Source: Comamonadaceae bacterium | GTDB taxonomy: Bacteria > Pseudomonadota > Gammaproteobacteria > Burkholderiales > Burkholderiaceae_C | DNA length: 64,000 bases | Assembly (NCBI GenBank): GCA_015999985.1 | Contig: JAECRA010000005.1 | Location: 43,276-107,275, forward strand | Direction of reading: 5' to 3' | In this document: in pieces, positions 43,798 to 52,386 of the stretch | Layout of the letters: each line of letters begins with the position of its first letter | Position numbering within the stretch: position 1 is the stretch's first letter | Notes under the pieces: generated by a model | Told to the model about the DNA's origin: nothing | Databases searched by the model: none | Seen by the model: the letters and a program-made list of their open reading frames with translations, nothing else | Position numbers and translations under genes: made by a program

Positions 43798-43951
43798 GGT
43801 GTGCCTGGCGAGCGTGGCCAGCCGCAGGTGCGGAAAAGGTGACATTATCGGCGCTTTGAGCATTCCCATTGCTTTGAGATCGAGTTCATGAGCTGTGCAG
43901 GGCCTTGCCGCTTCCGAAATCTGGCTTTGATTGCAATCTACCGTTTTCCAT

Positions 43952-44914
43952 ATGGCCCTCACCCTTGATCATCCGGTCCTGTCCTCCCTGTTGCCCGTCG
44001 TGTTGTTGATCGGTATCGGCTTTCTTGCGGGGCGATTGAGGCTGGTTCGCGGTGAAGCCGTGCGTGATCTTTCCAATCTGGTGTTTCTTGTGCTGGTGCA
44101 GGCTCTGCTTTTTCGAAGCATGGCCACGGCTCAACTGGACAAGCTTGATCTGCGTTCCGTTGCCTTGTATTACATCGTCGCAGGCGTAATGTTCCTTGTC
44201 CTGTTGTTCATTCAAGGCCTCAACAGTCGATCAGCGGTGGTGGCCCTGGCCGCCATTTTCAGCAATACGTTGATGATTGGAGTGCCGCTGGTGCAACTGG
44301 CCTACGGACCGGCAGGGCTGCTCAATCTTTTTACCTTGATTTCCATGCATGCCCTGGTGTTGCTGACGCTGGCAACAATCGTCATTGAGCTACTGGTGGC
44401 GCGAGAGAAAGAGGCTTCTGGAGAAGCCGGACATCGTCATATAGCTGCCACCGTCGCTCAAGCGGTCAAGAATGCGGTATTGCACCCGGTTCCGCTGCCC
44501 ATCATCGCCGGTTTTCTCTATTCACTGACAGGTATTGGTCTTCATCCCATCGTGGAGCGCCCGCTCGAACTGTTGGGAAATGCCTTCGGCCCGGTCGCTC
44601 TGGTTTTGGTGGGCGTCACGCTCTCGCGCACCGCCATCGGCCCTCATGTGAAGGGCGCCCTGGTGATTTCTGGTCTCAAAACCATCGTGCATCCCGCGCT
44701 GATGGCGCTGGCAGGCTGGGCTTTGGGTCTCAGCGGTCTGCCACTGGCTGTGATGGTGGTTGCAGCCGCTTTGCCCGTGGGTGCCAACGTTTTTCTGTTC
44801 TCGCAGCGCTACCATAAGGCCGAGGAACTGGTGACGGCCTCGGTGGCTATATCCACTGCCATGGCAGTCGTGACGGTGTCCGTCGTGATGTGGTTGCTAC
44901 CGCGCGGAGCTTGA
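43952..44914 (+). CDS. AEC-family transporter
   Basis: Auxin-efflux-carrier family permease, 320 residues from the ATG at 43952. About ten hydrophobic helices in two halves, with the broken-helix signals FSNTLMIGVPLVQLAYG in the first and LPVGANVFLFSQRY in the second. A hydrophilic loop lies in the middle (LLVAREKEASGEAGHRH). The family exports or imports organic acids such as malonate or dicarboxylates; substrate unknown here. It is divergent from the ribB gene and followed within three bases by the dispersed repeat. Confidence 0.87.
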   Translation: MALTLDHPVLSSLLPVVLLIGIGFLAGRLRLVRGEAVRDLSNLVFLVLVQALLFRSMATAQLDKLDLRSVALYYIVAGVMFLVLLFIQGLNSRSAVVALAAIFSNTLMIGVPLVQLAYGPAGLLNLFTLISMHALVLLTLATIVIELLVAREKEASGEAGHRHIAATVAQAVKNAVLHPVPLPIIAGFLYSLTGIGLHPIVERPLELLGNAFGPVALVLVGVTLSRTAIGPHVKGALVISGLKTIVHPALMALAGWALGLSGLPLAVMVVAAALPVGANVFLFSQRYHKAEELVTASVAISTAMAVVTVSVVMWLLPRGA

Positions 44915-44917
44915 GAA

Positions 44918-45085
44918 GGTGTGAACGAATCCCTCATGCCCGCCTTGACCGCCCAAACCCACCCGCTCCGCGTTGCCTACGCCGGCCGCTCAAATGCTCT
45001 CCGTAGCACGAGCTTCGCCTGCGCTTTGCGCCTTGATCGGGCGGCTTTTGACGGCCCTTTCGAGCACGCCGGATTCATTCACACC
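44918..45085. repeat. Dispersed element with terminal inverted repeats, copy B (168 bp)
   Basis: Starts GGTGTGAACGAATCCC and ends GGATTCATTCACACC, near-perfect terminal inverted repeats of 15-16 bp. A reverse-complement, shorter copy lies at 12228-12362. It fills the gap between the stops of the convergent AEC and pdxH genes. Being the longer copy with better termini, it is closer to the ancestral form. No protein is encoded; the apparent frame through it also appears in copy A because the DNA is repeated. Confidence 0.88.
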
Positions 45086-45099
45086 GTCTGAGAGCTTGC

Positions 45100-45735
45100 C
45101 TACGGTGCCAGGCGCTCGCGCAACCATTGACCGTCTTCGCGCTTGTATTGCAGCCTGTCGTGCAGCCGGCTCCTGCGCCCTTGCCAGAATTCCCAGCGTT
45201 CCGGCACCAGCCTGAATCCACCCCAGTGAGGTGGGCGCGGAGGGTTGAGTAGAAACTTGGCTGCGTACTTTGCAGCGGCAGTCACCAATACCGATCGGTC
45301 ATCAATGACCTGGCTCTGCGGGCTGGCCCAGGCACCGATGCGGCTATCCAAGGGGCGGCTGGCGTAGTAGGCGTCGCTTTCGGCGTCGCTTACTTTCTGG
45401 ACCAATCCTTCTATCCGAACCACACGTTCGAGCTCGACCCAGTGAAATTGAAGGGCTGCACAGGGATTCCCACCCAGCTCACGCCCTTTTCGGCTTTCAT
45501 AGTTGGTGTACCAGACAATTCCGCGTTCATCGAAACCCTTGATCAGCACAATTCGGGTGCTGGGCCGCAGGTCGCCGCTGACGGTAGCCAGCGTCATGGC
45601 GTTGGGCTCGGGCACCTCACTCTGCCGGGCTTCTTCGAACCATCTTGCAAACTGGTGAGTCGGATCAGCATGCGAAGCTTGCTCTGAAAGCTCGGCACGC
45701 TCGTAACTTTTGCGCAGGGCTGCGATGTCGCTCAT
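45100..45735 (-). CDS. pdxH: Pyridoxamine 5'-phosphate oxidase
   Basis: FMN enzyme making pyridoxal 5'-phosphate from the pyridoxine or pyridoxamine phosphate. 211 residues. Family blocks: [41 protein letters not shown], and C-terminal [23 protein letters not shown], which is the PdxH signature region. Cytoplasmic homodimer. It is convergent with the AEC transporter, the dispersed repeat lying between. Confidence 0.95.
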   Translation of the reverse strand: MSDIAALRKSYERAELSEQASHADPTHQFARWFEEARQSEVPEPNAMTLATVSGDLRPSTRIVLIKGFDERGIVWYTNYESRKGRELGGNPCAALQFHWVELERVVRIEGLVQKVSDAESDAYYASRPLDSRIGAWASPQSQVIDDRSVLVTAAAKYAAKFLLNPPRPPHWGGFRLVPERWEFWQGRRSRLHDRLQYKREDGQWLRERLAP

Positions 45736-45829
45736 GCGGGCAGTGTATATGCAGCCTGACCTTATGCTGTTGCTGAACCTATAGCTTTAAATTGATGCTT
45801 CAGGCATCAAGCACGCGTTGGCAGCAGGC

Positions 45830-46477
45830 TCATGACTTATCAGGCGTCGCGTGTCCCAGCAGGCGTGTAAGAGAAGTGTCGTCAATTCCATGCGCACGCA
45901 GGGCCTCATATGTCTGACGGGCATAGTCCAGAGTGGTGCCGTAACGCCCCCTGGCACCGCTGAAAATGCTGCGGTACTGCTCTGGTGTCAGCTCGCCGGT
46001 GAAGGCGGGGCTGCGCCGCGACAGGGTAAATGCCAACGCCGTGACCGTGCCGTGAGGTGTCGAGCAGGGTAACCAGCGGGGATCATAGACTGCGGTGGGC
46101 ATTTCGCGCGCCCAAAGCAAGTCCAGCACCTCATCGGCGTGGCGGTGCGGTATGCGATAAATGACGCCTCTGCAACTGCCCCCGGGTAAAAGCGCGAATA
46201 CCAGGCCGGGAATATCCGGAGTTCCCCGATTCACGCGGCTCCACATCGCCAGAGCGCGATGCCAGCCGTGCACACGTGTGGCATGACGTTCGGTATGATC
46301 GAAATCGGGTCGCCATATTAAAGAGGCATAGCCGAAAACCCACAAGTCCTGAGCATGCCCCTGTTGCTTCCATTGCTGACGAGCTATTTCGAGCATTTGG
46401 GCCGGCTCTCGTCCTGCCCGGAACAGATGCCGGAACTGGTCAGGGGCGAGTGCCGAGGGGTCTTCCAGGTGCTTCAT
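45830..46477 (-). CDS. ChaC-like gamma-glutamylcyclotransferase
   Basis: Cytoplasmic glutathione-specific gamma-glutamylcyclotransferase, 215 residues from the ATG at 46477. It has LWVFGYASLIWRPDFDHTER (usually YGSL, here YASL), VHGWHRALAMWS, GTPDIPGLVFALLPGG and the catalytic glutamate in LWAREM. It would degrade glutathione to 5-oxoproline and Cys-Gly. The neighbours do not add information. It is transcribed away from the OmpA-like gene. Confidence 0.87.
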   Translation of the reverse strand: MKHLEDPSALAPDQFRHLFRAGREPAQMLEIARQQWKQQGHAQDLWVFGYASLIWRPDFDHTERHATRVHGWHRALAMWSRVNRGTPDIPGLVFALLPGGSCRGVIYRIPHRHADEVLDLLWAREMPTAVYDPRWLPCSTPHGTVTALAFTLSRRSPAFTGELTPEQYRSIFSGARGRYGTTLDYARQTYEALRAHGIDDTSLTRLLGHATPDKS

Positions 46478-46595
46478 GTGCAAACTTTATAATTTTCCAA
46501 GTTGCTTTGCATGCAAACCTGTGCACCGAGTTGGGTTTTATCTTTCCGGGGTGCAGCATTTGTGCAGGGTTTTGTTTAAAGCAGGAGCTTAATTA

Positions 46596-47123
46596 ATGAA
46601 TTCTCAAGACGACGATAACCAGGGGTTGGCACTGGGTATAGTGTTCAGTGCGGTGGTGTTGGCCGTTGGCTTGGCGATAGGCATCGGCGTGCACCACACA
46701 GGCAAACGTGCAGGAAGCTCCACGGCACTCGCCACCGCGCCTGGTGCTAGCGTGGTGCAGGGCGCCCAAACCACAGGAGCCGTGGTTGTGGCGGCCGATG
46801 CGGCCAGCATTGTGGTGGAGAATGGTCTGGTCAAGTTCTACTTCGCAAGTGGTAAAGCAGAGTTGGCGCCGGGCGCTAGAGACGCGCTGGGTGATATCGT
46901 CAAGGGTATCGCCGCAGGTCAGACCGCGTTGATCAGTGGCTTCCACGACACCACTGGCGACCCGGCAGTGAATGAAGAATTAGCCAAACAACGCGCCATC
47001 GGCGTACGTGACACCCTGATTTCGTTGGGTATCGGCGAAGACAAGCTGGAGTTGCGCAAGCCTGAGGTCACTCTGGCCGGCGCCAACGCCGAAGCACGGC
47101 GTGTAGAAGTGCGTTTGCAATAA
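46596..47123 (+). CDS. OmpA-domain protein anchored by an N-terminal helix
   Basis: 175 residues. An N-terminal hydrophobic segment (about 12-34, LALGIVFSAVVLAVGLAIGI) without a clear cleavage site suggests an inner-membrane anchor. The rest is periplasmic: a low-complexity Ala/Thr/Gly linker, then an OmpA-like peptidoglycan-binding domain (KFYFASGKAELAPGARDALG, ISGFHDTTGDPAVNEELAKQ, RRVEVRLQ). The usual NxxLSxxRA helix is NEELAKQRA. It may link membrane and peptidoglycan. The gene stands alone between divergent chaC and convergent CYTH-CHAD genes. Confidence 0.8.
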   Translation: MNSQDDDNQGLALGIVFSAVVLAVGLAIGIGVHHTGKRAGSSTALATAPGASVVQGAQTTGAVVVAADAASIVVENGLVKFYFASGKAELAPGARDALGDIVKGIAAGQTALISGFHDTTGDPAVNEELAKQRAIGVRDTLISLGIGEDKLELRKPEVTLAGANAEARRVEVRLQ

Positions 47124-47157
47124 CCCAGGTCGCCTTGCTGTTATGACGCGGCCTCGA

Positions 47158-48672
47158 TTATCGGGGCGCCATTCGCGCGGCAGAAATGCCCCGTAGAAAT
47201 CCCAGAATGGCTCGATCTACGCCCAAGGGTGCCAGCAAATCTGCCAGCAATAGCAGGTCGCGCGCGGCACCGATGCCGGATTGAATCTCGGTCGCTTGAT
47301 CGGTCCAACGCCGCGTGCGAGCTTTGGGCAGCACAGGGTTCATGGCTTCCAGGCAATACCTTGTGCGCTTGGCCAGCAGGCGCACACGATGCTGGTGTTC
47401 CAGGGCGGCATTGCTTTTTGAGTCCTCTACCGCAAGCATGGACTCCACTTCGTCCGAGAGTCGGGCGTGGAGCTCGTGGGCTCGATCTTTGGCCCATTCT
47501 CTCAGAGCCTGAGACCTTTTCTGGGCGGGCTTGAAGTTATGCAACCAACGACTCAAACGCATGAGAGCCAATCCAGTAGCAGGTGCGGCTAGCGCTTCCA
47601 GCAAGGATAGGCGACGGGCGCGTCGTTCGGCTTGTAGAGTTGCTTCCATGAGGAGCCAGGACGCGCTGCGCTCGCTATCGCCCGCGATAAATGCCTCAGC
47701 CCAGGTTGGAAGGCTTTCCAGTGCGGCCACATCGAGATCACGTACCGCGCCCAGGGCGTCAAGTAACGGACGCAGGCCCTCAGTATCGGGTGCGGGACGA
47801 TCCTTGAGCAGCGGCTTGAACAACCACAGGCCGCTGCGCCATCTACGCCAGCCAACGCGGGCTTGATGCACTAATTCGGCGTGGTCTGCGCGCAGTATGC
47901 CGACAAGGTTCTCGCTGAAGTGGCTAAACATCTCGCCCAGGACCTCTTGAGCGGCTGGCCCGGCAGCTTGCCCCTCGTCGAGAGTAAGTGTGCGCGCTCT
48001 CAAGGGTGCCGCACTCACTCCAGCTGCAAGACGCCAGCCCTGCTCTGCCTTGCTGGTTTGCGCAGGCAAGACAGCTATGGCCGAGGCCAACTCCTCGGCC
48101 ACTGCAAATAGAGCGTCTGCGTTGCCCTGAATCAACTCAAGTTCCAGTTCACAGATGGGCAGACGCTTGCCGTTGGCGTGCACGGAGCCGACGTCAAGCG
48201 CCACTTCTATTTGGCTTCCATCTTGAGCCTGTAATTGCCAAAGTGTTCTGGTGCTTCTGGTTTCAAAACATGGTTGCAGGCGTTCGAGTAAATCGCCGCG
48301 GCTGTCAATCTCTTGCCATGGAGTTCCTTGCAAGGCGAGGGGATCAAGGACCCCCTGCCGCACCGGGGTCTCCCATTCCCCGCGCTGGCTTAGCCCGCCG
48401 GTGCTGGTGCCTGAAGTCTTGAACGTTTGAAGCCAGGTTTGGCGCTTGCTGCTGCCTTCCCGTACGCTTCGCAGGCGCAAGGCAGCCTTTTGCAGGCGTA
48501 GATCCTGCTCTGCCGAGTCAAAGTAGATGTTGCGTAAACGCAGAACCCGAGAGGCTGTGCCGGCCAAAGTTGGCGTCGCTGCCAACTGTTGGGCTATTTG
48601 GCGCCGGTTGGCAGCAGGCAAGACCAGCTTTAGCTCAATCTCGCTGGATGATGATCCGGATGCCTTTTTCAT
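47158..48672 (-). CDS. CYTH-CHAD fusion protein
   Basis: 504 residues. The N-terminal CYTH triphosphate-tunnel domain (about 10-215) has the ExExK motif E11-E13-K15 in EIELKLVLP, then RLRNIYFDSAEQDLRLQK and ICELELELIQG. The C-terminal CHAD domain (about 235-504) has repeated basic histidines (VHQARVGWRRWRSGL; LEHQHRVRLLAKRTRYCLEA), which bind polyphosphate. CYTH domains of this group hydrolyse inorganic triphosphate, and CHAD directs proteins to polyphosphate granules. Both roles here are inferred from the domains. Confidence 0.88.
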   Translation of the reverse strand: MKKASGSSSSEIELKLVLPAANRRQIAQQLAATPTLAGTASRVLRLRNIYFDSAEQDLRLQKAALRLRSVREGSSKRQTWLQTFKTSGTSTGGLSQRGEWETPVRQGVLDPLALQGTPWQEIDSRGDLLERLQPCFETRSTRTLWQLQAQDGSQIEVALDVGSVHANGKRLPICELELELIQGNADALFAVAEELASAIAVLPAQTSKAEQGWRLAAGVSAAPLRARTLTLDEGQAAGPAAQEVLGEMFSHFSENLVGILRADHAELVHQARVGWRRWRSGLWLFKPLLKDRPAPDTEGLRPLLDALGAVRDLDVAALESLPTWAEAFIAGDSERSASWLLMEATLQAERRARRLSLLEALAAPATGLALMRLSRWLHNFKPAQKRSQALREWAKDRAHELHARLSDEVESMLAVEDSKSNAALEHQHRVRLLAKRTRYCLEAMNPVLPKARTRRWTDQATEIQSGIGAARDLLLLADLLAPLGVDRAILGFLRGISAARMAPR

Positions 48673-48769
48673 GGCCGAATAGATCGTAAATAAGTTCTGA
48701 TAAACACGCCTTCATCTTAGACGGGTTCCAAGTCAGCCTGGAATGCCGGCGGCCTGCACCTAAGTCAGA

Positions 48770-49183
48770 TCACCGGAGTCCTTGCCCAGCACTGTCTTCT
48801 GATCGTTGGATGAGTTCGATCTTGTAACCATCAGGATCGGTGACAAAGGCGATGACCGTGGTGCCTCCTTTGACTGGGCCGGCTTCCCGCGTGACGTTGC
48901 CGCCCGCCGCCTTGATTTTTTCGCACGCAGCATAGGCATCTGGCACGCCCAGCGCAATGTGGCCATAGGCTGTGCCCATCTCGTACTGCTCAGTGCCCCA
49001 GTTGTACGTCAGCTCGATTTCTGACTGGCCCGGGTTGCCGCCCTCGTAGCCCAGGAAGGCGAGTGAATATTTGTATTCAGGGTTTTCAGAGCGGCGCAAC
49101 AACTGCATGCCCAGCACTTCAGTATAGAAAGCCACAGAACGATCAAGGTTGCCGACGCGCAGCATGGTGTGGAGGATTCTCAT
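48770..49183 (-). CDS. gloA: Lactoylglutathione lyase (glyoxalase I)
   Basis: Detoxifies methylglyoxal by isomerising its glutathione hemithioacetal. 137 residues with two vicinal-oxygen-chelate modules. Metal ligands at H5, E57, H75 and E123 match the GloA arrangement, in [31 protein letters not shown] and [12 protein letters not shown]. The length and absence of extra loops suggest the Ni/Co-type bacterial enzyme. Single gene. Confidence 0.95.
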   Translation of the reverse strand: MRILHTMLRVGNLDRSVAFYTEVLGMQLLRRSENPEYKYSLAFLGYEGGNPGQSEIELTYNWGTEQYEMGTAYGHIALGVPDAYAACEKIKAAGGNVTREAGPVKGGTTVIAFVTDPDGYKIELIQRSEDSAGQGLR

Positions 49184-49255
49184 GCTGCTATTTTCGCCTC
49201 TTCAGTTCATTCGCGCTGAGAGCTCTTGCGCAGTCGCCACGCGTGCTCAGTGCGG

Positions 49256-50080
49256 TCAAATGGGATAGGGCCCTGCGAAGGGATTGACATGGCTGAAATG
49301 ACAGGCGATGCCATCCTGGGGCGTCCATCGGTAGATGCCAACCATGGGCGGTTCCATTCGACAGGCCAGGGGCGCGCCAGGTTGCAGGTTCAGATCGAGT
49401 TGGTGGGAAGATGAAGGAGCCACCACCACTGGCGCCCCCCCCAGCGCACCCACAACGGGGCGGTGAAGGTGCCCGGCAGCAATCAATTGCACCTGTCCAT
49501 GTTCTGCGACCAGTTTGCGCAGCTGTGGTGCGCCTTCTATCAGACCGCATGCATCCATAGTCGCAATGCCAGACACCAGCGGCGGGTGGTGCATGAAAAT
49601 AACCACGGGTTGGCCGGCGCAGGCTTTCAGTTGCACCTCGAGCCAGTGCAATTGAGCTTCGTCGAGAATACCGTGCGCAAAGCCGAGATGGACAGTATCC
49701 AATCCGATGAAGTGGAGCCCTCCACGCTCAATATGAATGCAGACTCTTCCAACCGGAGCATCGGCCGCCACGGGCATCAAGTCGCCCAGCACTGATTTGG
49801 CCATGTCCGGGTTGTCGTGATTCCCGGGGATCGCCAGCACCAGGAGTCCACGCGCAGTAAGATCGGCCAGTTCTTCGCCGATGACCCGTGCCAGTGCCTC
49901 ATAGTCCTGGGCGTGACCGTTTTCGCTGAGGTCACCACTCAGAAGCAGGACATCTGCCATAGGCTGGAGCTGACGCAGATGGGCAAGCGCTCGTCTGAAA
50001 GCCTCATCTGGGCCAGGGTGAGCGTTCATCTGGTTCGTGCTCAGCCCGATGTGTGGGTCGGTAACATGAGCGATCAACAT
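49256..50080 (-). CDS. Class III metallophosphoesterase (cyclic nucleotide or glycerophosphodiesterase-like)
   Basis: 274 residues from the ATG at 50080, ten bases after GGAG. A complete binuclear metal set can be read: DPHIG near the N-terminus, LLSGDLSENG, IPGNHDNPD, FMHHPPLVSG and AAGHLHRPVVG. It resembles CpdA/GpdQ-type phosphodiesterases. Substrate could be cAMP, glycerophosphodiesters or others. The next gene on this strand (gloA) starts 72 bases away. Confidence 0.85.
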   Translation of the reverse strand: MLIAHVTDPHIGLSTNQMNAHPGPDEAFRRALAHLRQLQPMADVLLLSGDLSENGHAQDYEALARVIGEELADLTARGLLVLAIPGNHDNPDMAKSVLGDLMPVAADAPVGRVCIHIERGGLHFIGLDTVHLGFAHGILDEAQLHWLEVQLKACAGQPVVIFMHHPPLVSGIATMDACGLIEGAPQLRKLVAEHGQVQLIAAGHLHRPVVGALGGAPVVVAPSSSHQLDLNLQPGAPLACRMEPPMVGIYRWTPQDGIACHFSHVNPFAGPYPI

Positions 50081-50536
50081 GACGCGCTCCAATTCATGCG
50101 GCGAGCCTCTGACGTCTCCGCCGATCTTTCAAGCAACCGTCAGCAGTGCAGACGATTCCCTCCACTTCACTAAAACACGAAATGTCGTAATTCATTGCGT
50201 CCATTTCCGTCGTTTTTCCTCAGTACGAAAGAGCCGATTGTTATTGGTATGGCTGGCTAGCGTACGGCTCTGTGTACTCGCTACATCAGTGCATCGCCCA
50301 GCCTTCAGCTTGTAGTCAAGATGGTAGCGAACTCCCCAATGGGTGCGGACATCCTCAAGGTTTCATTGTGTACTGTTAGCGGACGGGTTCATATGCTGGG
50401 ACTGAGGGAAATGTCACGCCGGAGACTTTAATTTGAGCTTTGCTCAATGCTTGACTCCATGGATGAAAATCACGTCCTTTCTGGCATTGCTATTTTCCAA
50501 ACAATGGCCTGATCGATCTGTAGAAAGACCATCCTC
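50081..50536. other. Gene-free region of 456 bases
   Basis: Lies between the divergent phosphodiesterase and cupin genes. Somewhat richer in A and T than the surroundings. No tRNA, repeat or convincing open frame seen. It must hold the promoters of both genes, but I find no clear -35/-10 pair; a TTGACT at about 50451 has no good -10 partner. Confidence 0.5.
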
Positions 50537-50920
50537 ATGACCACGCTCACTCAAACTGTGTTGTACACCGATATCGATGGCAGGGCTCGCTGGCGCGATG
50601 AACCGTGTGCGCTCTCGGAGGGATCGCCAGCAGCCCGGCTCACCCCATTACAAGCTTCTGCTGGAATGCAGTGGCGCAGAAGCCCCTTGGGTTTCAAGAG
50701 CGATTTTCATTGCACGACCACGCCCCAGTGGCTCGTCGTGATCCACGGCCGCATGGAGATTGGCTTGCAGGATGGCAGCTCACGCCAATTCGGACCGGGA
50801 GAGTATTTTTATTCCAATGACACTTTGCCTGCCGGAGCTTCCTTTGATCCAAAGTTGCACGGCCATTGCAGCCGCCAAGTTGGAGATGACCCACTGGTGA
50901 CCTTGTTCGTACGCACCTGA
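50537..50920 (+). CDS. Cupin-domain protein
   Basis: 127-residue single-cupin protein. The metal motif region is KSDFHCTTTPQWLVVIHGRM, with H57 and Q63 rather than the standard HxH, and a later FYSNDTLPAGASF. It is probably cytoplasmic; function unknown. The MarR regulator follows 80 bases downstream in the same direction, so regulation by it is possible but not certain. Confidence 0.7.
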   Translation: MTTLTQTVLYTDIDGRARWRDEPCALSEGSPAARLTPLQASAGMQWRRSPLGFKSDFHCTTTPQWLVVIHGRMEIGLQDGSSRQFGPGEYFYSNDTLPAGASFDPKLHGHCSRQVGDDPLVTLFVRT

Positions 50921-50970
50921 GAGCTCGTCGGTCGCCATAAGGGTAGTTGCACAGAGAATAGTCTATATAA

Positions 50971-50997
50971 TTAGTTGCCATATGATATGGCGACTAA
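50971..50997. promoter_or_regulatory. MarR operator
   Basis: TTAGTTGCCATAT-G-ATATGGCGACTAA is a 27-bp inverted repeat with 12 of 13 pairs matching, ending three bases before the MarR start. A TATAAT at 50966-50971 abuts it and probably serves as the -10 box, so binding would block the promoter: autorepression. Confidence 0.8.
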
Positions 50998-51000
50998 GAA

Positions 51001-51495
51001 ATGAAGATTGAGCAAAAATACCTGGCCCTCATGAACGAGGCGCAGCGACGTAACTTGCCTGATTTGGGCGGCATGCAGCTTTGCTTCAATACGCTCTCGC
51101 TAGCAGCAAGCATCGACCGAAACTGTGCCGCACTACTGGCGCCTCATGGCCTGTCTGAAGGTCGGTTCGTGCTTCTGTTTCTTCTGGATGCTGCTGAAGA
51201 CGGGTTGGCCCCTCACATGCTGGCTGAGCAGGCCGGTGTCACACGTGCCACGGTCACGGGGCTGCTTGATGGGCTGGAGCGCGAAGCGTTGATTGCCCGC
51301 CATGCAGATGCGCACGACCGCCGTGGACTTTCCATTCGGCTCACTCCTAAAGGAAAGCGCTTGGCCAATACCGTCGTTGCACAGCACGGACAGTGGATTG
51401 CGGGCCTGTTCGGCAATCTCTGCGAATCTGAGCGTGCACAGCTCACCGCCTTGCTGGAAAAGGTGGCAGGCCATCTTGAAAGTTCAGCGCCATGA
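51001..51495 (+). CDS. MarR-family transcriptional regulator
   Basis: 164-residue winged-helix repressor. The HTH region is LAEQAGVTRATVTGLLDGLE, followed by the wing DAHDRRGLSIRLTPKGKRLA, which carries the DxR(R/S) signature. A dimerisation helix begins the protein. It binds most likely to the 27-bp palindrome directly upstream. It overlaps the HEAT-repeat gene by four bases (ATGA), so both are regulated together. The 5' leader is almost absent and no ribosome site is seen, so the mRNA may be nearly leaderless. Confidence 0.92.
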   Translation: MKIEQKYLALMNEAQRRNLPDLGGMQLCFNTLSLAASIDRNCAALLAPHGLSEGRFVLLFLLDAAEDGLAPHMLAEQAGVTRATVTGLLDGLEREALIARHADAHDRRGLSIRLTPKGKRLANTVVAQHGQWIAGLFGNLCESERAQLTALLEKVAGHLESSAP

Positions 51496-52265
51496 GTGCA
51501 TCAACACGAACGGGCGCTACACGCACTGCCGATATTTCCAAGCAATTGCTACACGCCTTATCGAATGGAGAGGTGCAAAGCGCCACACTCACGGAGTGCC
51601 TGGCAATCGACCAAGCCATGCTCGCCCGGGTTGTTTTTCCGTCTCTGACGCCGCGTGATCTGGCAGCCATAGATGAAGCCTGCAAACTGGGCGTACTCAA
51701 ACGCATGGCTGGTATGGGGGCCATTTTGTGGAGCGCCTTGGGAGCAGATGGGCTGGCACAGTGCCTCGGGCATAGTGCAGACATGGTACGAGGATGGGCG
51801 TGCTTCATGATAGGCCTCCAACCAGAAATGGACACCGGTGCGCGACTGGCTGCAATCCGCCCGCTGGCTGACGACGCGCATTTCGGCGTGCGTGAATGGG
51901 CATGGATGGCAGTGCGGCCAAACCTGGTGCAGGAACTGCCGGATTCCCTGGCGCAATTGCAACGATGGGCGCAAGAGCCGTCCGATCGGCTGCGGCGTTT
52001 CGCAAGTGAAGTCCTGCGTCCACGCGGGGTGTGGTGCGCCCATATCCCTGCGCTCAAGCGCGAGCCCGAACAAGCACTGCCTCTGCTGTCCGCATTGAGC
52101 GCGCATTCTTCTCCTTATGTGCAGGATTCTGTGGCGAACTGGCTAAACGATGCCGCCAAGGATCAACCCGATTGGGTACGAGGTGTTTGCTCGCGTTGGC
52201 TGCAGGGTTCACCTGCCGAATCCACACGTCGTATTTGCCAGCGCGCGCTGCGAAATCTTAAGTAG
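51492..52265 (+). CDS. AlkC-like HEAT-repeat protein (putative DNA alkylation repair)
   Basis: 257-residue all-helical protein with HEAT-like repeats. The block RLRRFASEVLRPRGVWCAHI resembles the RR-ASEG-RPR-PW motif of AlkC/AlkD-type DNA glycosylases, and FGVREWAWMAVRP precedes it. If active it would remove alkylated bases from DNA. The catalytic residues of AlkC cannot be checked reliably by eye, so a structural homologue without activity is possible. It is translationally coupled to the MarR gene. Confidence 0.65.
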   Translation: MSASTRTGATRTADISKQLLHALSNGEVQSATLTECLAIDQAMLARVVFPSLTPRDLAAIDEACKLGVLKRMAGMGAILWSALGADGLAQCLGHSADMVRGWACFMIGLQPEMDTGARLAAIRPLADDAHFGVREWAWMAVRPNLVQELPDSLAQLQRWAQEPSDRLRRFASEVLRPRGVWCAHIPALKREPEQALPLLSALSAHSSPYVQDSVANWLNDAAKDQPDWVRGVCSRWLQGSPAESTRRICQRALRNLK

Positions 52266-52380
52266 GGCTCATATCGGCGGGCGCATGACTGATCTTCAAT
52301 TTGCGTTCAAAGCCCTCCCTTAAGCGATCGTATTCCGGGTGTAGATTCTCGGCAGGGAGTGCCGGGAGCAGCCGAGACAT
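52258..52380 (-). CDS. Small open frame of 40 residues after the AtuA-like gene
   Basis: ATG at 52380, six bases after the AtuA stop, TAA at 52258-52260 overlapping the end of the convergent HEAT-repeat gene. The product (MSRLLPALPAENLHPEYDRL, then REGFERKLKISHAPADMSPT) is charged and protein-like in composition. It could be a true small protein or the remnant of a longer decayed gene. No family recognised. Confidence 0.35.
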   Translation of the reverse strand: MSRLLPALPAENLHPEYDRLREGFERKLKISHAPADMSPT

Positions 52381-52386
52381 GCTTGG

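Noticed and set aside
43798..43951. FMN riboswitch before the ribB-type gene
   Set aside because: Searched by eye for the conserved RFN boxes on the minus strand; none seen in the 154-base leader.
50079..50315. 78-residue plus-strand frame in the gap before the cupin gene
   Set aside because: Overlaps the start of the phosphodiesterase gene, no ribosome site and no protein-like pattern.
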